Shown: one piece after another, positions 1-6,342 of the stretch
Layout of the letters: each line of letters starts with the position of its first letter
How positions within the stretch are numbered: the first letter of the stretch is position 1
Source of the DNA: a virus
Length of the DNA stretch: 23,373 nucleotides
Virus record (IMG/VR): IMGVR_UViG_3300021963_000669
Coordinates: 1 to 23,373 of that record
Strand: one strand, 5' to 3'
The notes under the pieces: model-generated
Told to the model about the DNA's origin: nothing
Database searches by the model: none
Seen by the model: only the letters and a program-made list of their open reading frames with translations
Made by a program: the position numbers and the translations under genes

Positions 1-86
1 CTTTTACTTAGGTACACATTTTTTTAGTTTCTGCATAAAAAAACGGCAACTTGAGTGGATTTTTTAATAAGATTTGGAATTGTCTT

Positions 87-521
87 TCATTCTATATTTT
101 TGTGCCATTGCCCAATGTGTGCGCCATAGTCAGCCCTGCTTAGTGACCGTGTACCCTCTTGGGTGTAGTGTTCGTATATGCCCTTGCGTTCTTGCCCTGT
201 TTTGTAGCTGTGGCAGTCATGGCAAAGGGATTGCCAGATGTTTTGCAAAAATGCGTGTTCGCCTATCTGTCGCCAAGGAAACACATGGTCAACGTGTTTG
301 GCAGATACTACCTGTCCATTGATAAGGCAAGATTGACATAGTGGTTGCTTACTTAGCTGTGCGCGTCTTATGGTGCGCCATGCTGGATTGCTGTAGGCAT
401 TGTGCTTGTCTTGATTGGTATGCTGTAAACCGCCGTGTTCCATACAGTAGGTGTTCAATTTACTTCTGTCGTTTTGACATCCAAGTTGTGAACATTTTGT
501 GGCTTTAGGCACTGATGGCAT
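87..521 (-). CDS. HNH endonuclease
   Basis: This 144-aa protein looks like a phage HNH nuclease that cuts or nicks DNA using one metal ion. Seen: an N-terminal Cys cluster (about residues 10-29, CSQLGC then YCMEHG), a CxxC pair near 62-65, an HVDH segment near 96-99 and a CHDCH segment near 121-125, the usual order of zinc and HNH elements. It starts at an ATG inside the 3' end of the upstream HNH-like gene (17-bp overlap), with AGGGA about 7 nt upstream. Family knowledge: HNH proteins of this size often sit just before the terminase and help packaging in HK97-like phages. It is the last gene before the left edge, so a terminase beyond the window is expected but not seen. A homing or free-standing HNH is the alternative. 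Confidence 0.85.
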   Translation of the reverse strand: MPSVPKATKCSQLGCQNDRSKLNTYCMEHGGLQHTNQDKHNAYSNPAWRTIRRAQLSKQPLCQSCLINGQVVSAKHVDHVFPWRQIGEHAFLQNIWQSLCHDCHSYKTGQERKGIYEHYTQEGTRSLSRADYGAHIGQWHKNIE

Positions 522-930
522 GACTATTCCCTATGATGCCAAGGACATCTGTTGTATGTAATGAATAGTAATCAATTACAGGATGCCAATTATTTAACTG
601 TTGTTTAGCAAACGTAAAAAAATCCCTTGTGTAAAAAGGCTCATATACAGTACCAGCATATACCTCATCCCTATATTGAGCAAAAGCATTTGGGTTGCGA
701 AAACGACAATGTACTGCCATGTGACAACGAAAACACAGGTGATATTGGTCTGTTTTGCCTTTGGCAAAGGGTTCTGAATAATCTTCCGCATGGGCATCAA
801 TAATGCCTTTATCCTGTGTGCAAGCGTGACAGGATACAGGACGCGCCAGTAGACCAGTAGACCATTGTTTATTGAGCCATGCTTGGGCTTTATTACGCTG
901 TGCCGGGCTGAAGCCGTTGTAATGGTTCAT
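505..930 (-). CDS. HNH-like zinc-binding phage protein
   Basis: A 141-aa protein of a conserved phage type. It has a CHAC knuckle (about residues 34-37), a DAHAEDYSEPF segment near 45-55 and an LCFRCHMAVHCRF segment near 65-77. The Cys and His spacing resembles a treble-clef/HNH zinc fold, so a nuclease or other DNA-binding role is plausible. The ATG at 930 overlaps the stop of the methyltransferase-like gene (ATGA, 927-930), which suggests translational coupling in the leftward operon. The C-terminal half after residue 90 has no motif I recognise. Seen: the Cys/His motifs. Inferred: nuclease activity. It is unrelated in sequence to the neighbouring HNH gene apart from the zinc-finger style. 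Confidence 0.7.
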   Translation of the reverse strand: MNHYNGFSPAQRNKAQAWLNKQWSTGLLARPVSCHACTQDKGIIDAHAEDYSEPFAKGKTDQYHLCFRCHMAVHCRFRNPNAFAQYRDEVYAGTVYEPFYTRDFFTFAKQQLNNWHPVIDYYSLHTTDVLGIIGNSHAISA

Positions 931-1478
931 CTAAGTTGCAAAATTGCTGTATTGCCTTGGCGTATTTTGACACTGTAATAATTTATTGCCAGTGCTATTT
1001 CTGCATCTAAAGATGCCAATGGGTTGGTCGCTTTTAATGTTTGGACACGACCTTCCAAAGCAATTTCTTTAATGCCAGATTTGCTTAGTTCAGCAAAAAA
1101 TGATTTTCCAAGTTGCAAATTTTCACCAAAAAGCTCAGGAAAACAACGTCTTGCAATCAAAACGTCTAACATTTTTTCCTGTATGAGCTTAAAAATAACA
1201 GGAAAAGTTTCTGCTTTGAGCTTGATTTGATAAATATCCATTGTGATGGAGTTGTTTTTTGCCAACGCAACGGATTTAGCATCCGAATCAACGCCAACCA
1301 TATAAAACCCATGTCGTTTGTGCAACTGTTCGCCCAACAAACCATGACTACAACACAAATCTAAACCGCGCCGACCATTCAAATGTTCTATTGCAAGTGA
1401 CACAAGAGGCAAGTGGATTGCTGGAAATTTGCCAGTATCCACGTAGATTTGTATGTGTTCTTTGGAATTAAACCTCAT
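927..1478 (-). CDS. SAM-dependent methyltransferase-like protein
   Basis: A 183-aa protein with the start of a class I Rossmann methyltransferase. Residues 39-48 (LDLCCSHGLL) match the SAM-binding motif I pattern, and VGVD at 61-64 puts an acidic residue where motif II usually binds the ribose. No clear NPPY or DPPY catalytic motif is visible, so the target (DNA base, protein, small molecule) cannot be read off. I chose the ATG at 1478 because it forms an ATGA overlap with the stop of the upstream ParB-like gene. An in-frame ATG at 1508 would add 10 residues but overlap that gene by 34 bp. Its position after ParB and PAPS-reductase-like genes suggests a nucleic-acid role. That is inference. 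Confidence 0.65.
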   Translation of the reverse strand: MRFNSKEHIQIYVDTGKFPAIHLPLVSLAIEHLNGRRGLDLCCSHGLLGEQLHKRHGFYMVGVDSDAKSVALAKNNSITMDIYQIKLKAETFPVIFKLIQEKMLDVLIARRCFPELFGENLQLGKSFFAELSKSGIKEIALEGRVQTLKATNPLASLDAEIALAINYYSVKIRQGNTAILQLR

Positions 1479-1993
1479 GATTCCAGCCTTGTGTCGCTTG
1501 GTATCCATGCCTTGCTGTATTTGTAGTCTTTGATGTTTTTCATTTTGAACACGCCATCTTGGTACAAAAGGTCAATTTCTGCTTTGGTTGCGCCAATATC
1601 GCTTGCCAATTCTTCCGGAAGCATTCCATGAATATCAATAAGATTGCGGACAATTTCAGACATACGCATAGCAACGTGTGAGCCTTTGGCGCGATTCATG
1701 CGAATGGTCACAATCATGGCTTCTGTTTGGCTTATATCCATCACGGCACATGGAACTTTGCCTTTGTAGACTTTTTTGAGCTTGGTGCTGTCTTGCGCTA
1801 ACCGATGACGGTGAAACCCATCAATGATTGTGCCGTCTTGCGTAATCAAAATTGGTTGTACCCATCCTGTTTTTAAAATGCTTCGTTCCAGCAGTTTCAA
1901 TTCTGGAGTAAAAACCACGTTTGGGTTGTAGTCATTTGCGTTTAAAGTAGACGCAAGCCGCCATTCAATGCGGTTGATAGGGTCTGATGTCAT
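1475..1993 (-). CDS. ParB/sulfiredoxin-fold protein (172 aa)
   Basis: The protein carries the ParB N-terminal domain. An IIDGFHRHR segment at residues 56-64 corresponds to the conserved G-x-H/E-R-x-R nucleotide- and phosphate-binding stretch of the ParB/Srx fold. A helical segment follows (residues about 95-140, including TIRMNRAKGSH) that looks like the discriminator/HTH part of IbrB-type proteins. In chromosome partitioning ParB binds CTP. Phage copies of this kind have been linked to nuclease or NTP-hydrolysis activity and DNA modification, and their role is not settled. It is translated next to the methyltransferase-like gene and follows the PAPS-reductase-like gene, so it is one of two ParB-type proteins flanking that enzyme. 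A ParB-ParA partition role is unlikely because no ParA is visible. Confidence 0.8.
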   Translation of the reverse strand: MTSDPINRIEWRLASTLNANDYNPNVVFTPELKLLERSILKTGWVQPILITQDGTIIDGFHRHRLAQDSTKLKKVYKGKVPCAVMDISQTEAMIVTIRMNRAKGSHVAMRMSEIVRNLIDIHGMLPEELASDIGATKAEIDLLYQDGVFKMKNIKDYKYSKAWIPSDTRLES

Positions 1994-2024
1994 GTTGTCC
2001 TTTACAGGTGATTATGTGATGCGA

Positions 2025-3077
2025 TTAGACTTTTTGAGGCAGAATTTCACGTTTGTATGCGCCACTCATGAAAGCATTGAGCAAATGCTTGGGCGGGTAC
2101 GCATTGGGAAACTTTTTGGCGCGGCTCATGACGCTGTTGTACCGATTTAACGCTTTGCGGTATTGTTCTTCATCTTCAATGTTTTCTTCTATCCAAGCTC
2201 GGACACCTTCGTAAGTTTGACCATATTTGGCTTTGATAGCGTCCCTGTCCAGTTCTTTGTAATAGCGTTCATGCGCCAGCATTTCAGGAAATATTTCAAT
2301 GACTTTGGCATACATTTCTGGTGCGGACTGTTTTATTTTGTCAAAACGCTTGGCATTTTCCGCATGAAGCGGAGTGGACACTCGCAAAGATTGACCCGCC
2401 CACATCTGCTGGTCATACAGTTTGCAATAGGCAATATTTCTATCGTAAAAATAACGAAAAACATCATCTTCTTCCCAATCATAGATGGGCTTGCACAGCT
2501 TTACCCTGTCTGTTGAGGGAACGGCATTGATGTAGTTTTCATTGAGTTTGTTGACGCTGGCGCGAAACCGCATAATAGATTCGCTTGACCGTATGCCAGT
2601 TAAAAAGGCGACCTTGCCCTTGTAATACTCAGCGGCATAGTCATCCATCGTATATTGGTCAAATATTCTTGCGTCATCTGGTGCTGTGCTTACCGCCCAT
2701 TCAGGCATTGGGCGAATATGCTCACGTTTTTTGTCCCATTGCGTATAGACATGGCACATTCCAAGAATGTATTTGGTGGAAGCCAACGGTACGGCAAACC
2801 AAACCATTTTTATCCAAGGTTCTTGTCGATATTTATCTACAAAATTGATAACTTCCATTGGTATCAATTCTTCATCGCGAAACACTACATTCACAGGTTT
2901 TGTAATGCCGCGCTCATCGTAAACTTCTTTTATCAAATGCAATACGACAAGTGAATCTTTGCCGCCAGAAAACATGACAGCTAATGTGTCAAAAGTATCA
3001 ATTAAATGGTTGATGCGCTGTTTGGCGGCTGTCAATACATCAATGTCAATGTATTTTTTAATCCGTGCCATAGCCAT
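2025..3077 (-). CDS. PAPS-reductase/PP-loop family protein (IbrA/DndC-like)
   Basis: A 350-aa adenine-nucleotide alpha-hydrolase. The PP-loop motif SGGKDS is at residues 37-42, followed by a PVNVVFRDEE segment near 65-74 and the long C-terminal helical extension seen in IbrA/DUF3440-type proteins. True PAPS reductases make sulfite; relatives such as DndC activate sulfur for DNA phosphorothioation, and IbrA acts with the ParB-like IbrB. No matching Dnd core (DndD, DndE, IscS-like) is visible here. I chose the ATG at 3077; ATG 3071 is nearly as good, and a TTG at 3110 would lengthen the overlap with the upstream ParB gene (now 20 bp). The flanking ParB-type genes make an IbrA/IbrB-like pair likely. 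The substrate is unknown. Confidence 0.82.
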   Translation of the reverse strand: MAMARIKKYIDIDVLTAAKQRINHLIDTFDTLAVMFSGGKDSLVVLHLIKEVYDERGITKPVNVVFRDEELIPMEVINFVDKYRQEPWIKMVWFAVPLASTKYILGMCHVYTQWDKKREHIRPMPEWAVSTAPDDARIFDQYTMDDYAAEYYKGKVAFLTGIRSSESIMRFRASVNKLNENYINAVPSTDRVKLCKPIYDWEEDDVFRYFYDRNIAYCKLYDQQMWAGQSLRVSTPLHAENAKRFDKIKQSAPEMYAKVIEIFPEMLAHERYYKELDRDAIKAKYGQTYEGVRAWIEENIEDEEQYRKALNRYNSVMSRAKKFPNAYPPKHLLNAFMSGAYKREILPQKV

Positions 3078-3660
3078 TTGCCCGGACAAATAATTGCAAT
3101 CTGTGACCAACAGTTTCTGCGTCTGGATATTGGTCTTTCAAGTATTTGACAAAATTGTACCAATCGGATTGTTGTTCTTCATCATCAAAAATAATGTTGA
3201 ATTGAATGGTGAAATTGATTTTGGTTGGCTGGTCTTGGTCTGTTTTTTCTTCATTGCCAAACAAGGATTGAAGCTCATGTTCACCAAACCCTAAGATGTC
3301 TAAATCATAGCCAACATCTTTTAAATCATTTATTTCTAATGCTAAAAGCTCATTGTCCCAACCAGCATTTAATGCAAGTTTGTTATCTGTAATTACATAA
3401 GCTCTTTTTTGCTCATTTGTTAAATGTGAAAGCTCAATAGTTGGCACTTTGATTTCGCCCAAATGTTGCGCCGCCAACACTCGCCCATGACCAGCAATGA
3501 TGCCGTTTTGCCCGTCCAAAAGAATTGGGTTGGTAAATCCAAATTCTTTGATGCTTGCCGCTATTTGCGCGACTTGGCCTTCATCGTGTGTTCGGCTGTT
3601 TCTTGCGTAAGGGATTAAATCTTCTGTTTTCTTGTATACGATTTTTAGCTGTGCTGTCAT
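3058..3660 (-). CDS. ParB/sulfiredoxin-fold nuclease-like protein (200 aa)
   Basis: A typical phage ParB-domain protein. After an N-terminal strand (LIPYARNSRTH, residues 15-25) come a QIAASIKEFGF helix (32-42), NPILLDG (44-50), the IIAGHGR motif (54-60) and an AYVITDNKLALNAGWD segment (88-102) that is highly characteristic of the family. Phage members are often fused to or next to DNA methyltransferases and terminase genes, and have been annotated as ParB-like nucleases or chromosome-partition-like proteins. The acidic linker after residue 135 and the C-terminal 50 residues are not recognisable to me. ATG 3660 lies 14 bp after the upstream gene. It overlaps the PAPS-reductase-like gene, consistent with co-translation and a shared function. 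Confidence 0.88.
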   Translation of the reverse strand: MTAQLKIVYKKTEDLIPYARNSRTHDEGQVAQIAASIKEFGFTNPILLDGQNGIIAGHGRVLAAQHLGEIKVPTIELSHLTNEQKRAYVITDNKLALNAGWDNELLALEINDLKDVGYDLDILGFGEHELQSLFGNEEKTDQDQPTKINFTIQFNIIFDDEEQQSDWYNFVKYLKDQYPDAETVGHRLQLFVRANGYGTD

Positions 3661-3674
3661 GTAATGCCCTTTTG

Positions 3675-4082
3675 TTAAGCCAGAAACTTTAGCTTGTAAA
3701 GTGTTGAATCAATCAACTGCACGATTTCATCAGTGATGTTTTGCAATTCTGAATCTTGTGGAAATCCATTTGCTTTGCGAAGCATTGCCACTTCATCGCT
3801 TAGGTATGTTAAGTATGTAACAGGGTCTTGTTCTGGAAACAATGCGGCAGTGACAGGGTACTTTGTCAGCAAACCATATTTGCCTTGAAACGCTTCAACA
3901 AAGTCATCCACATGGTCGCCAATCTCAGTGTAAAAGGTTTCCAGTGCCTTGTGCTGGCTATAACTACGGTTGGACAAATGCAGAATGTGTGCCGTTGTGA
4001 CGCTGTTGAGCAAACAAATGACGTAATCCATCACAGGGTCAGCTTTGCTTATTTCTTGAATGCTTGCAGTGAATTTAACCAT
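3675..4082 (-). CDS. DUF5856-like phage protein
   Basis: A 135-aa, mostly helical protein. The segment from about residue 30 to 70 (AHILHLSNRSYSQHKALE, then FVEAFQGKYG) matches the pattern I associate with DUF5856. That family is found in many large phages and looks like a ferritin/Dps-type helical bundle (H32, H35, H44 and acidic residues on successive helices). Function is unknown; iron binding or protection of DNA is only a guess from the fold style. It begins with a good ribosome site (AAAGGA, 6 nt before ATG 4082) and is preceded by the 327-bp non-coding gap. It may therefore be transcribed from its own promoter as well as from the leftward operon. Confidence 0.6.
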   Translation of the reverse strand: MVKFTASIQEISKADPVMDYVICLLNSVTTAHILHLSNRSYSQHKALETFYTEIGDHVDDFVEAFQGKYGLLTKYPVTAALFPEQDPVTYLTYLSDEVAMLRKANGFPQDSELQNITDEIVQLIDSTLYKLKFLA

Positions 4083-4409
4083 GATTTTCCTTTAAAGGTT
4101 GTCGGCTACTCGCTACTTCTGGTTGACAATTAAGCAACGTGGCGGTCTAGGCCATCCTTCAGCATCCGCTTTCACCAACACGGCTGGAAACTGTACTCAG
4201 GTGAACCCGATTAAATGCCACTGAAAGCAAGTTGACAATTCCCATGCGTGTTAGCTGTTTCACCAACAAGTGTATGGACTGTTATGGGTGCGACCCATGC
4301 AGAGCATCGGGATGAATGACTTGTAGACGGTTAGCTTGCAAGACACCGAACTCTCAGAGGTCACATGACCGACTTCATCCTGCCAATCCACACACTTCTT
4401 GATGTTTTG
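4083..4409 (-). other. Structured non-coding gap, possible leader RNA or ncRNA
   Basis: No convincing gene fits these 327 bp, the only gap of this size in an otherwise overlapping operon. Several inverted repeats are visible. GGATGAA (4310-4316) pairs with TTCATCC (4374-4380) and encloses GGTCA/TGACC (4359-4363/4366-4370). A 6-bp hairpin ATGGGT/ACCCAT with a 3-nt loop lies at 4284-4298. GTTAG/CCAAC (4250-4254/4263-4267, one G-U pair in the RNA) and CCAAC/GCTGG (4175-4179/4183-4187) are further stems. Two direct repeats occur: GTTGACAATT at 4122-4131 and 4231-4240, and TTTCACCAACA at 4170-4180 and 4258-4268. Only tiny ORFs are present. I match it to no known RNA class. It could be a regulatory leader for the downstream genes, a free ncRNA, or a decayed insertion. 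Confidence 0.45.
4210..4238 (-). promoter_or_regulatory. Possible sigma70 promoter inside the non-coding gap
   Basis: On the minus strand TTGTCA (4238-4233) and TTTAAT (4215-4210) are separated by 17 bp, each one mismatch from the sigma70 consensus. Transcription would begin near 4203 and give a leader of about 120 nt before the DUF5856-like gene. The -35 lies in one of the GTTGACAATT repeats, so part of the match may reflect that repeat. Confidence 0.35.
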
Positions 4410-4736
4410 TTAATTATCCACCAGCGGGTCAGGCGAGTCAATCAGTATCAAATCCCGCTTTTGCAACTCAATCCATGTTTTTTTCAATGCGGCAAAAAAC
4501 ATCTTTTGCTTTTGGTCTTTTGTTAAGCTGTGACCGCCATCCAAATCGTGATGGCAAGCAAAGCATAATGCCGCCGCAAACACATCAGAAGCCTTAATGC
4601 CTCGCCCTTTGCCATGTACCGCCATGTTGCTATGCGCCGCTTGCGTTTGCCCCTCTAGGCCGCAATGCTGACATGGCAATGATGCCACGTTCTTCAAGTG
4701 CTTTTTACTGCGAAAATATTGAAATTTTTGCCTCAT
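4410..4736 (-). CDS. YbcO-like nuclease (DUF1364 family)
   Basis: A 108-aa zinc-binding protein. CQHC (22-25), an AHSN segment (34-37), GKGRGIKASD (42-51) and CFACHHDLDGG (58-68) follow the YbcO/DUF1364 pattern. YbcO, from an E. coli cryptic prophage, is a small HNH-type nuclease encoded in lambda nin-like regions, where it is thought to replace other recombination nucleases. The ATG overlaps the upstream stop as ATGA (4733-4736). The neighbours NinB and a VRR-NUC-type nuclease support a recombination or replication-repair role. It is the last gene before the non-coding gap. Confidence 0.8.
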   Translation of the reverse strand: MRQKFQYFRSKKHLKNVASLPCQHCGLEGQTQAAHSNMAVHGKGRGIKASDVFAAALCFACHHDLDGGHSLTKDQKQKMFFAALKKTWIELQKRDLILIDSPDPLVDN

Positions 4737-5191
4737 GTGATATGTACAACCCGATGATTGTTGGAACGAATGTAGTTGATGGTTTTTTCAATCATACGTT
4801 CATATTCAGACCGACTGATGCTTGTTCGTTGCAAATCGTGATATTCGTACAATTCTTTCAAATAACGAATGCCTGTGCCTGTTAAGCCCATCTTGCGGGT
4901 TTTTTCGTACCTGTGCGCCGCTGATTCCATTTCCTTTTGCACAATTTCACACACTGCAAGCACTTCAATGCCAATGCCGTTTGTTGCCATAGTCTCAGCA
5001 ATGTTAAGCATATCCACCAGCACCCGCCAATCGCCAGTTGTAGCGTTACCCTTGACCATTGATTCAATCGCGCTTAATTCGTTCAGGCGCAATTTGTCCA
5101 GTTTGTCTTCAGGCGTAATTGCCGCGCCATGCAAAGCGTGTTCAATGGGATTAACTTTTGCCCATATTTTTCTGCGACATTGTTTTCTCAT
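4733..5191 (-). CDS. Conserved phage hypothetical protein between NinB and YbcO
   Basis: A 152-aa soluble, helical, charged protein. It has a basic N terminus (RKQCRRKIW), a NPIEHALHGAAITPEDKLDK segment at about 14-33, and an LYEYHDLQR segment near 113-121. I recognise this as a type of unnamed protein common in Burkholderiales phages and prophages, without a known function. Start and stop both overlap their neighbours by ATGA, so it is surely translated as part of the NinB-YbcO block. The NinB-like context suggests an accessory role in recombination or replication. No catalytic motif is visible. Confidence 0.75.
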   Translation of the reverse strand: MRKQCRRKIWAKVNPIEHALHGAAITPEDKLDKLRLNELSAIESMVKGNATTGDWRVLVDMLNIAETMATNGIGIEVLAVCEIVQKEMESAAHRYEKTRKMGLTGTGIRYLKELYEYHDLQRTSISRSEYERMIEKTINYIRSNNHRVVHIT

Positions 5192-5592
5192 GTTAAGTCA
5201 ACGCCATTTTGTGCCGCCCATGCAAATAGCCATTCAATAAATTCACTGCCTTGCTCTTTTGTTAATTTCCTGCTTTGCAACCCAAGTTGAACAATGCCTG
5301 TGCCGTCAAGACTTGCAACGATTCTGCCCTGCGGCAAATTTGCTTGTTTGGCAAACTCATGTAACAACAATCGTTTCCAATCGTCAGCATTCCAACGCGC
5401 CCCTTGATGTTGTGCTTGTTTTGCAATTTTGCCAATCATTGCGTGATACATCTCCTCTTGGTCACGTGTTTTGCTTTCTGGCTTAACTTCAATCGTTAAG
5501 CGTTTGCCAGTGTCCAAAGCGGTTTTGATTTTGAACCATAATGTCAATATCAACGCATGGGCTTGCTTGCTGTTTTCCAATTTGTAAATCAT
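5188..5592 (-). CDS. ninB: NinB recombination protein
   Basis: 134 aa, close to the usual NinB length of about 140. Segments KTRDQEEMYHAMIGKIAKQA (residues about 41-60), WNADDWKRLLLHEF and ASLDGTGIVQLGLQ followed by GSEFIEWLFAWAA are diagnostic. NinB (Orf) of lambda is a RecFOR-like mediator that binds single-stranded DNA and SSB and loads recombinase during phage recombination. Here it sits between a VRR-NUC-type nuclease and YbcO. An ERF annealing protein and an SSB-tailed protein are encoded in the opposite operon, so the recombination genes are split across two transcripts. Start ATG 5592 overlaps the upstream stop as ATGA. Confidence 0.92.
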   Translation of the reverse strand: MIYKLENSKQAHALILTLWFKIKTALDTGKRLTIEVKPESKTRDQEEMYHAMIGKIAKQAQHQGARWNADDWKRLLLHEFAKQANLPQGRIVASLDGTGIVQLGLQSRKLTKEQGSEFIEWLFAWAAQNGVDLT

Positions 5593-5876
5593 TTTTTATT
5601 CTGTAATATTTTTAATGCTTCATCGACTGACTTAACAATGTGAACTGAACCACGCCAAAGACTGTGCCAATGCTTTTGATAAATGGTCAATTCTTGCTTG
5701 CTTAACACTTTGTCGCCATCTTTGATTTCCATCAAGTAATTGATGCCGTGATAACCCACAAGCAAATCTGGACAGCCTTTGCCAGTTGTTGCCAATGATT
5801 GAACGCTTGCGCCAGCTTGACGCAATACGTTAACAACATCACTTTGATTGCTGTCCGTCTTTGCCGCTTTTCTCAT
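5589..5876 (-). CDS. VRR-NUC / PD-(D/E)XK nuclease-like protein
   Basis: A compact 95-aa protein with the core of a VRR-NUC-type restriction-fold nuclease: GCPDLLVGY at residues 34-42 supplies the PD, and LMEIKDG at 48-54 the E-x-K. An early N/Q-rich helix (NQSDVVNVLRQAG) would carry the family's E/N-x-x-V element. Such minimal phage enzymes resemble Holliday-junction or flap nucleases. In this operon it lies between the small replication-associated genes and NinB, where lambda-like phages often place a resolvase. It overlaps the preceding small gene out of frame by 38 bp, and its ribosome site is weak, so coupling to that gene is likely. Confidence 0.82.
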   Translation of the reverse strand: MRKAAKTDSNQSDVVNVLRQAGASVQSLATTGKGCPDLLVGYHGINYLMEIKDGDKVLSKQELTIYQKHWHSLWRGSVHIVKSVDEALKILQNKK

Positions 5877-5988
5877 TCATTACTTTCGTTAAATCATCAG
5901 CTATGCCGCGCCAAAACCCTGATGAGTCAGCATCCAATTTCTGCGCCCTGTCCCATGCGTATTTTTTCGCGCCCGACATTGATGCCAT
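5839..5988 (-). CDS. Small hypothetical protein before the VRR-NUC gene
   Basis: About 49 aa (ATG 5988) or 46 aa (ATG 5979, with GGATGG 5 nt upstream). An in-frame reading extends back to 6084, but that part overlaps the better-supported upstream gene and has no family resemblance. The retained part (AKKYAWDRAQKLDADSSGFW, then a helical tail) looks like the small proteins found beside replication genes in related phages. It overlaps its upstream neighbour by 62 bp and the nuclease gene by 38 bp in other frames. Start and function are uncertain. Confidence 0.45.
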   Translation of the reverse strand: MASMSGAKKYAWDRAQKLDADSSGFWRGIADDLTKVMNEKSGKDGQQSK

Positions 5989-6127
5989 CCAAATCAAATG
6001 GTGTAAGGTTTTCTGGTACTCGGAGGTCGCCTGTTTGCCAGAGTGCTTTTGTGATTTCAATAATTGTTGCGATGCGGTTTCCATCTTTTACTTCATCCAA
6101 AAGTTTGTGAGCTTCTTCAATTTTCAT
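5927..6127 (-). CDS. Small hypothetical protein of the replication operon
   Basis: A 66-aa protein beginning MKIEEAHKLLDEVKDG, with a predicted amphipathic helical N-terminal half that ends in ITKALWQTGDL. ATG 6127 overlaps the zinc-ribbon gene's stop (ATGA) and has GGTGG just upstream. ATG 6139 is a weaker alternative start. The pattern resembles unnamed small phage proteins that follow DUF1376-type replication genes. No motif indicates its activity. Confidence 0.6.
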   Translation of the reverse strand: MKIEEAHKLLDEVKDGNRIATIIEITKALWQTGDLRVPENLTPFDLDGINVGREKIRMGQGAEIGC

Positions 6128-6342
6128 TTTTGCCACCATGCTTCAACGTCTGGCGGTGACTCCAACTTGGGTAATTGACTTTTTACGCCAAACTCCTTGA
6201 CATTGCCCCATTGATGAAATGAACACTTTGGGCTTCCCATGTTGACAGACCAGCGTTTGTTGCATCCGGGTGCAGTACACATTAACCGCTGTACATCGTT
6301 GGCTGAATCATCTTCTTTCCGCGCAAAATTATTAAGTGCCAT
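6124..6342 (-). CDS. Small zinc-ribbon-like protein
   Basis: A 72-aa protein with C-x4-C (CTAPGC) and later C-x2-H (CSFH) pairs about 17 residues apart, which could bind one zinc ion. The rest is polar, ending with EAWWQK. The start ATG 6342 is chosen for AAGGGA 6 nt upstream; it overlaps the end of the DUF1376 gene by 11 bp. The TTG at 6357 is a less likely start. It is encoded directly after the replication initiator, so a role with that protein or with replication DNA is possible. This is inference from position only. Confidence 0.65.
   Translation of the reverse strand: MALNNFARKEDDSANDVQRLMCTAPGCNKRWSVNMGSPKCSFHQWGNVKEFGVKSQLPKLESPPDVEAWWQK

Noticed and set aside
1-86. A/T-rich left edge as terminator or cos site
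   Set aside because: T/A runs are present, but no stem precedes them and there is no outside sequence for comparison. A packaging site near the HNH gene is possible but cannot be shown.
2163-2516. 117-codon plus-strand frame opposite the PAPS-reductase-like gene
   Set aside because: Phe-rich shadow of a real gene on the other strand; no motif.
1475-3660. Complete Dnd phosphorothioation or ParABS partition system
   Set aside because: No DndD, DndE, cysteine desulfurase, ParA or parS-like sites are visible, so only the ParB and PP-loop families are claimed.
4094-4200. Short minus-strand peptide ending CLIVNQK in the same gap
   Set aside because: 27 codons after an in-frame stop, no ATG at its head and no ribosome site, so not called as a gene.
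4244-4315. Cys-rich 23-codon plus-strand ORF with five Cys in short spacing
   Set aside because: No ribosome site, antisense to the operon, too short; the cysteines can arise by chance in this sequence. Kept only as part of the non-coding gap.
4310-4380. tRNA-like element: 71 nt closed by a 7-bp stem
   Set aside because: No T-loop (GGTTCGAATCC-like), no consistent D-arm or anticodon stem, and no CCA or discriminator pattern in either strand.
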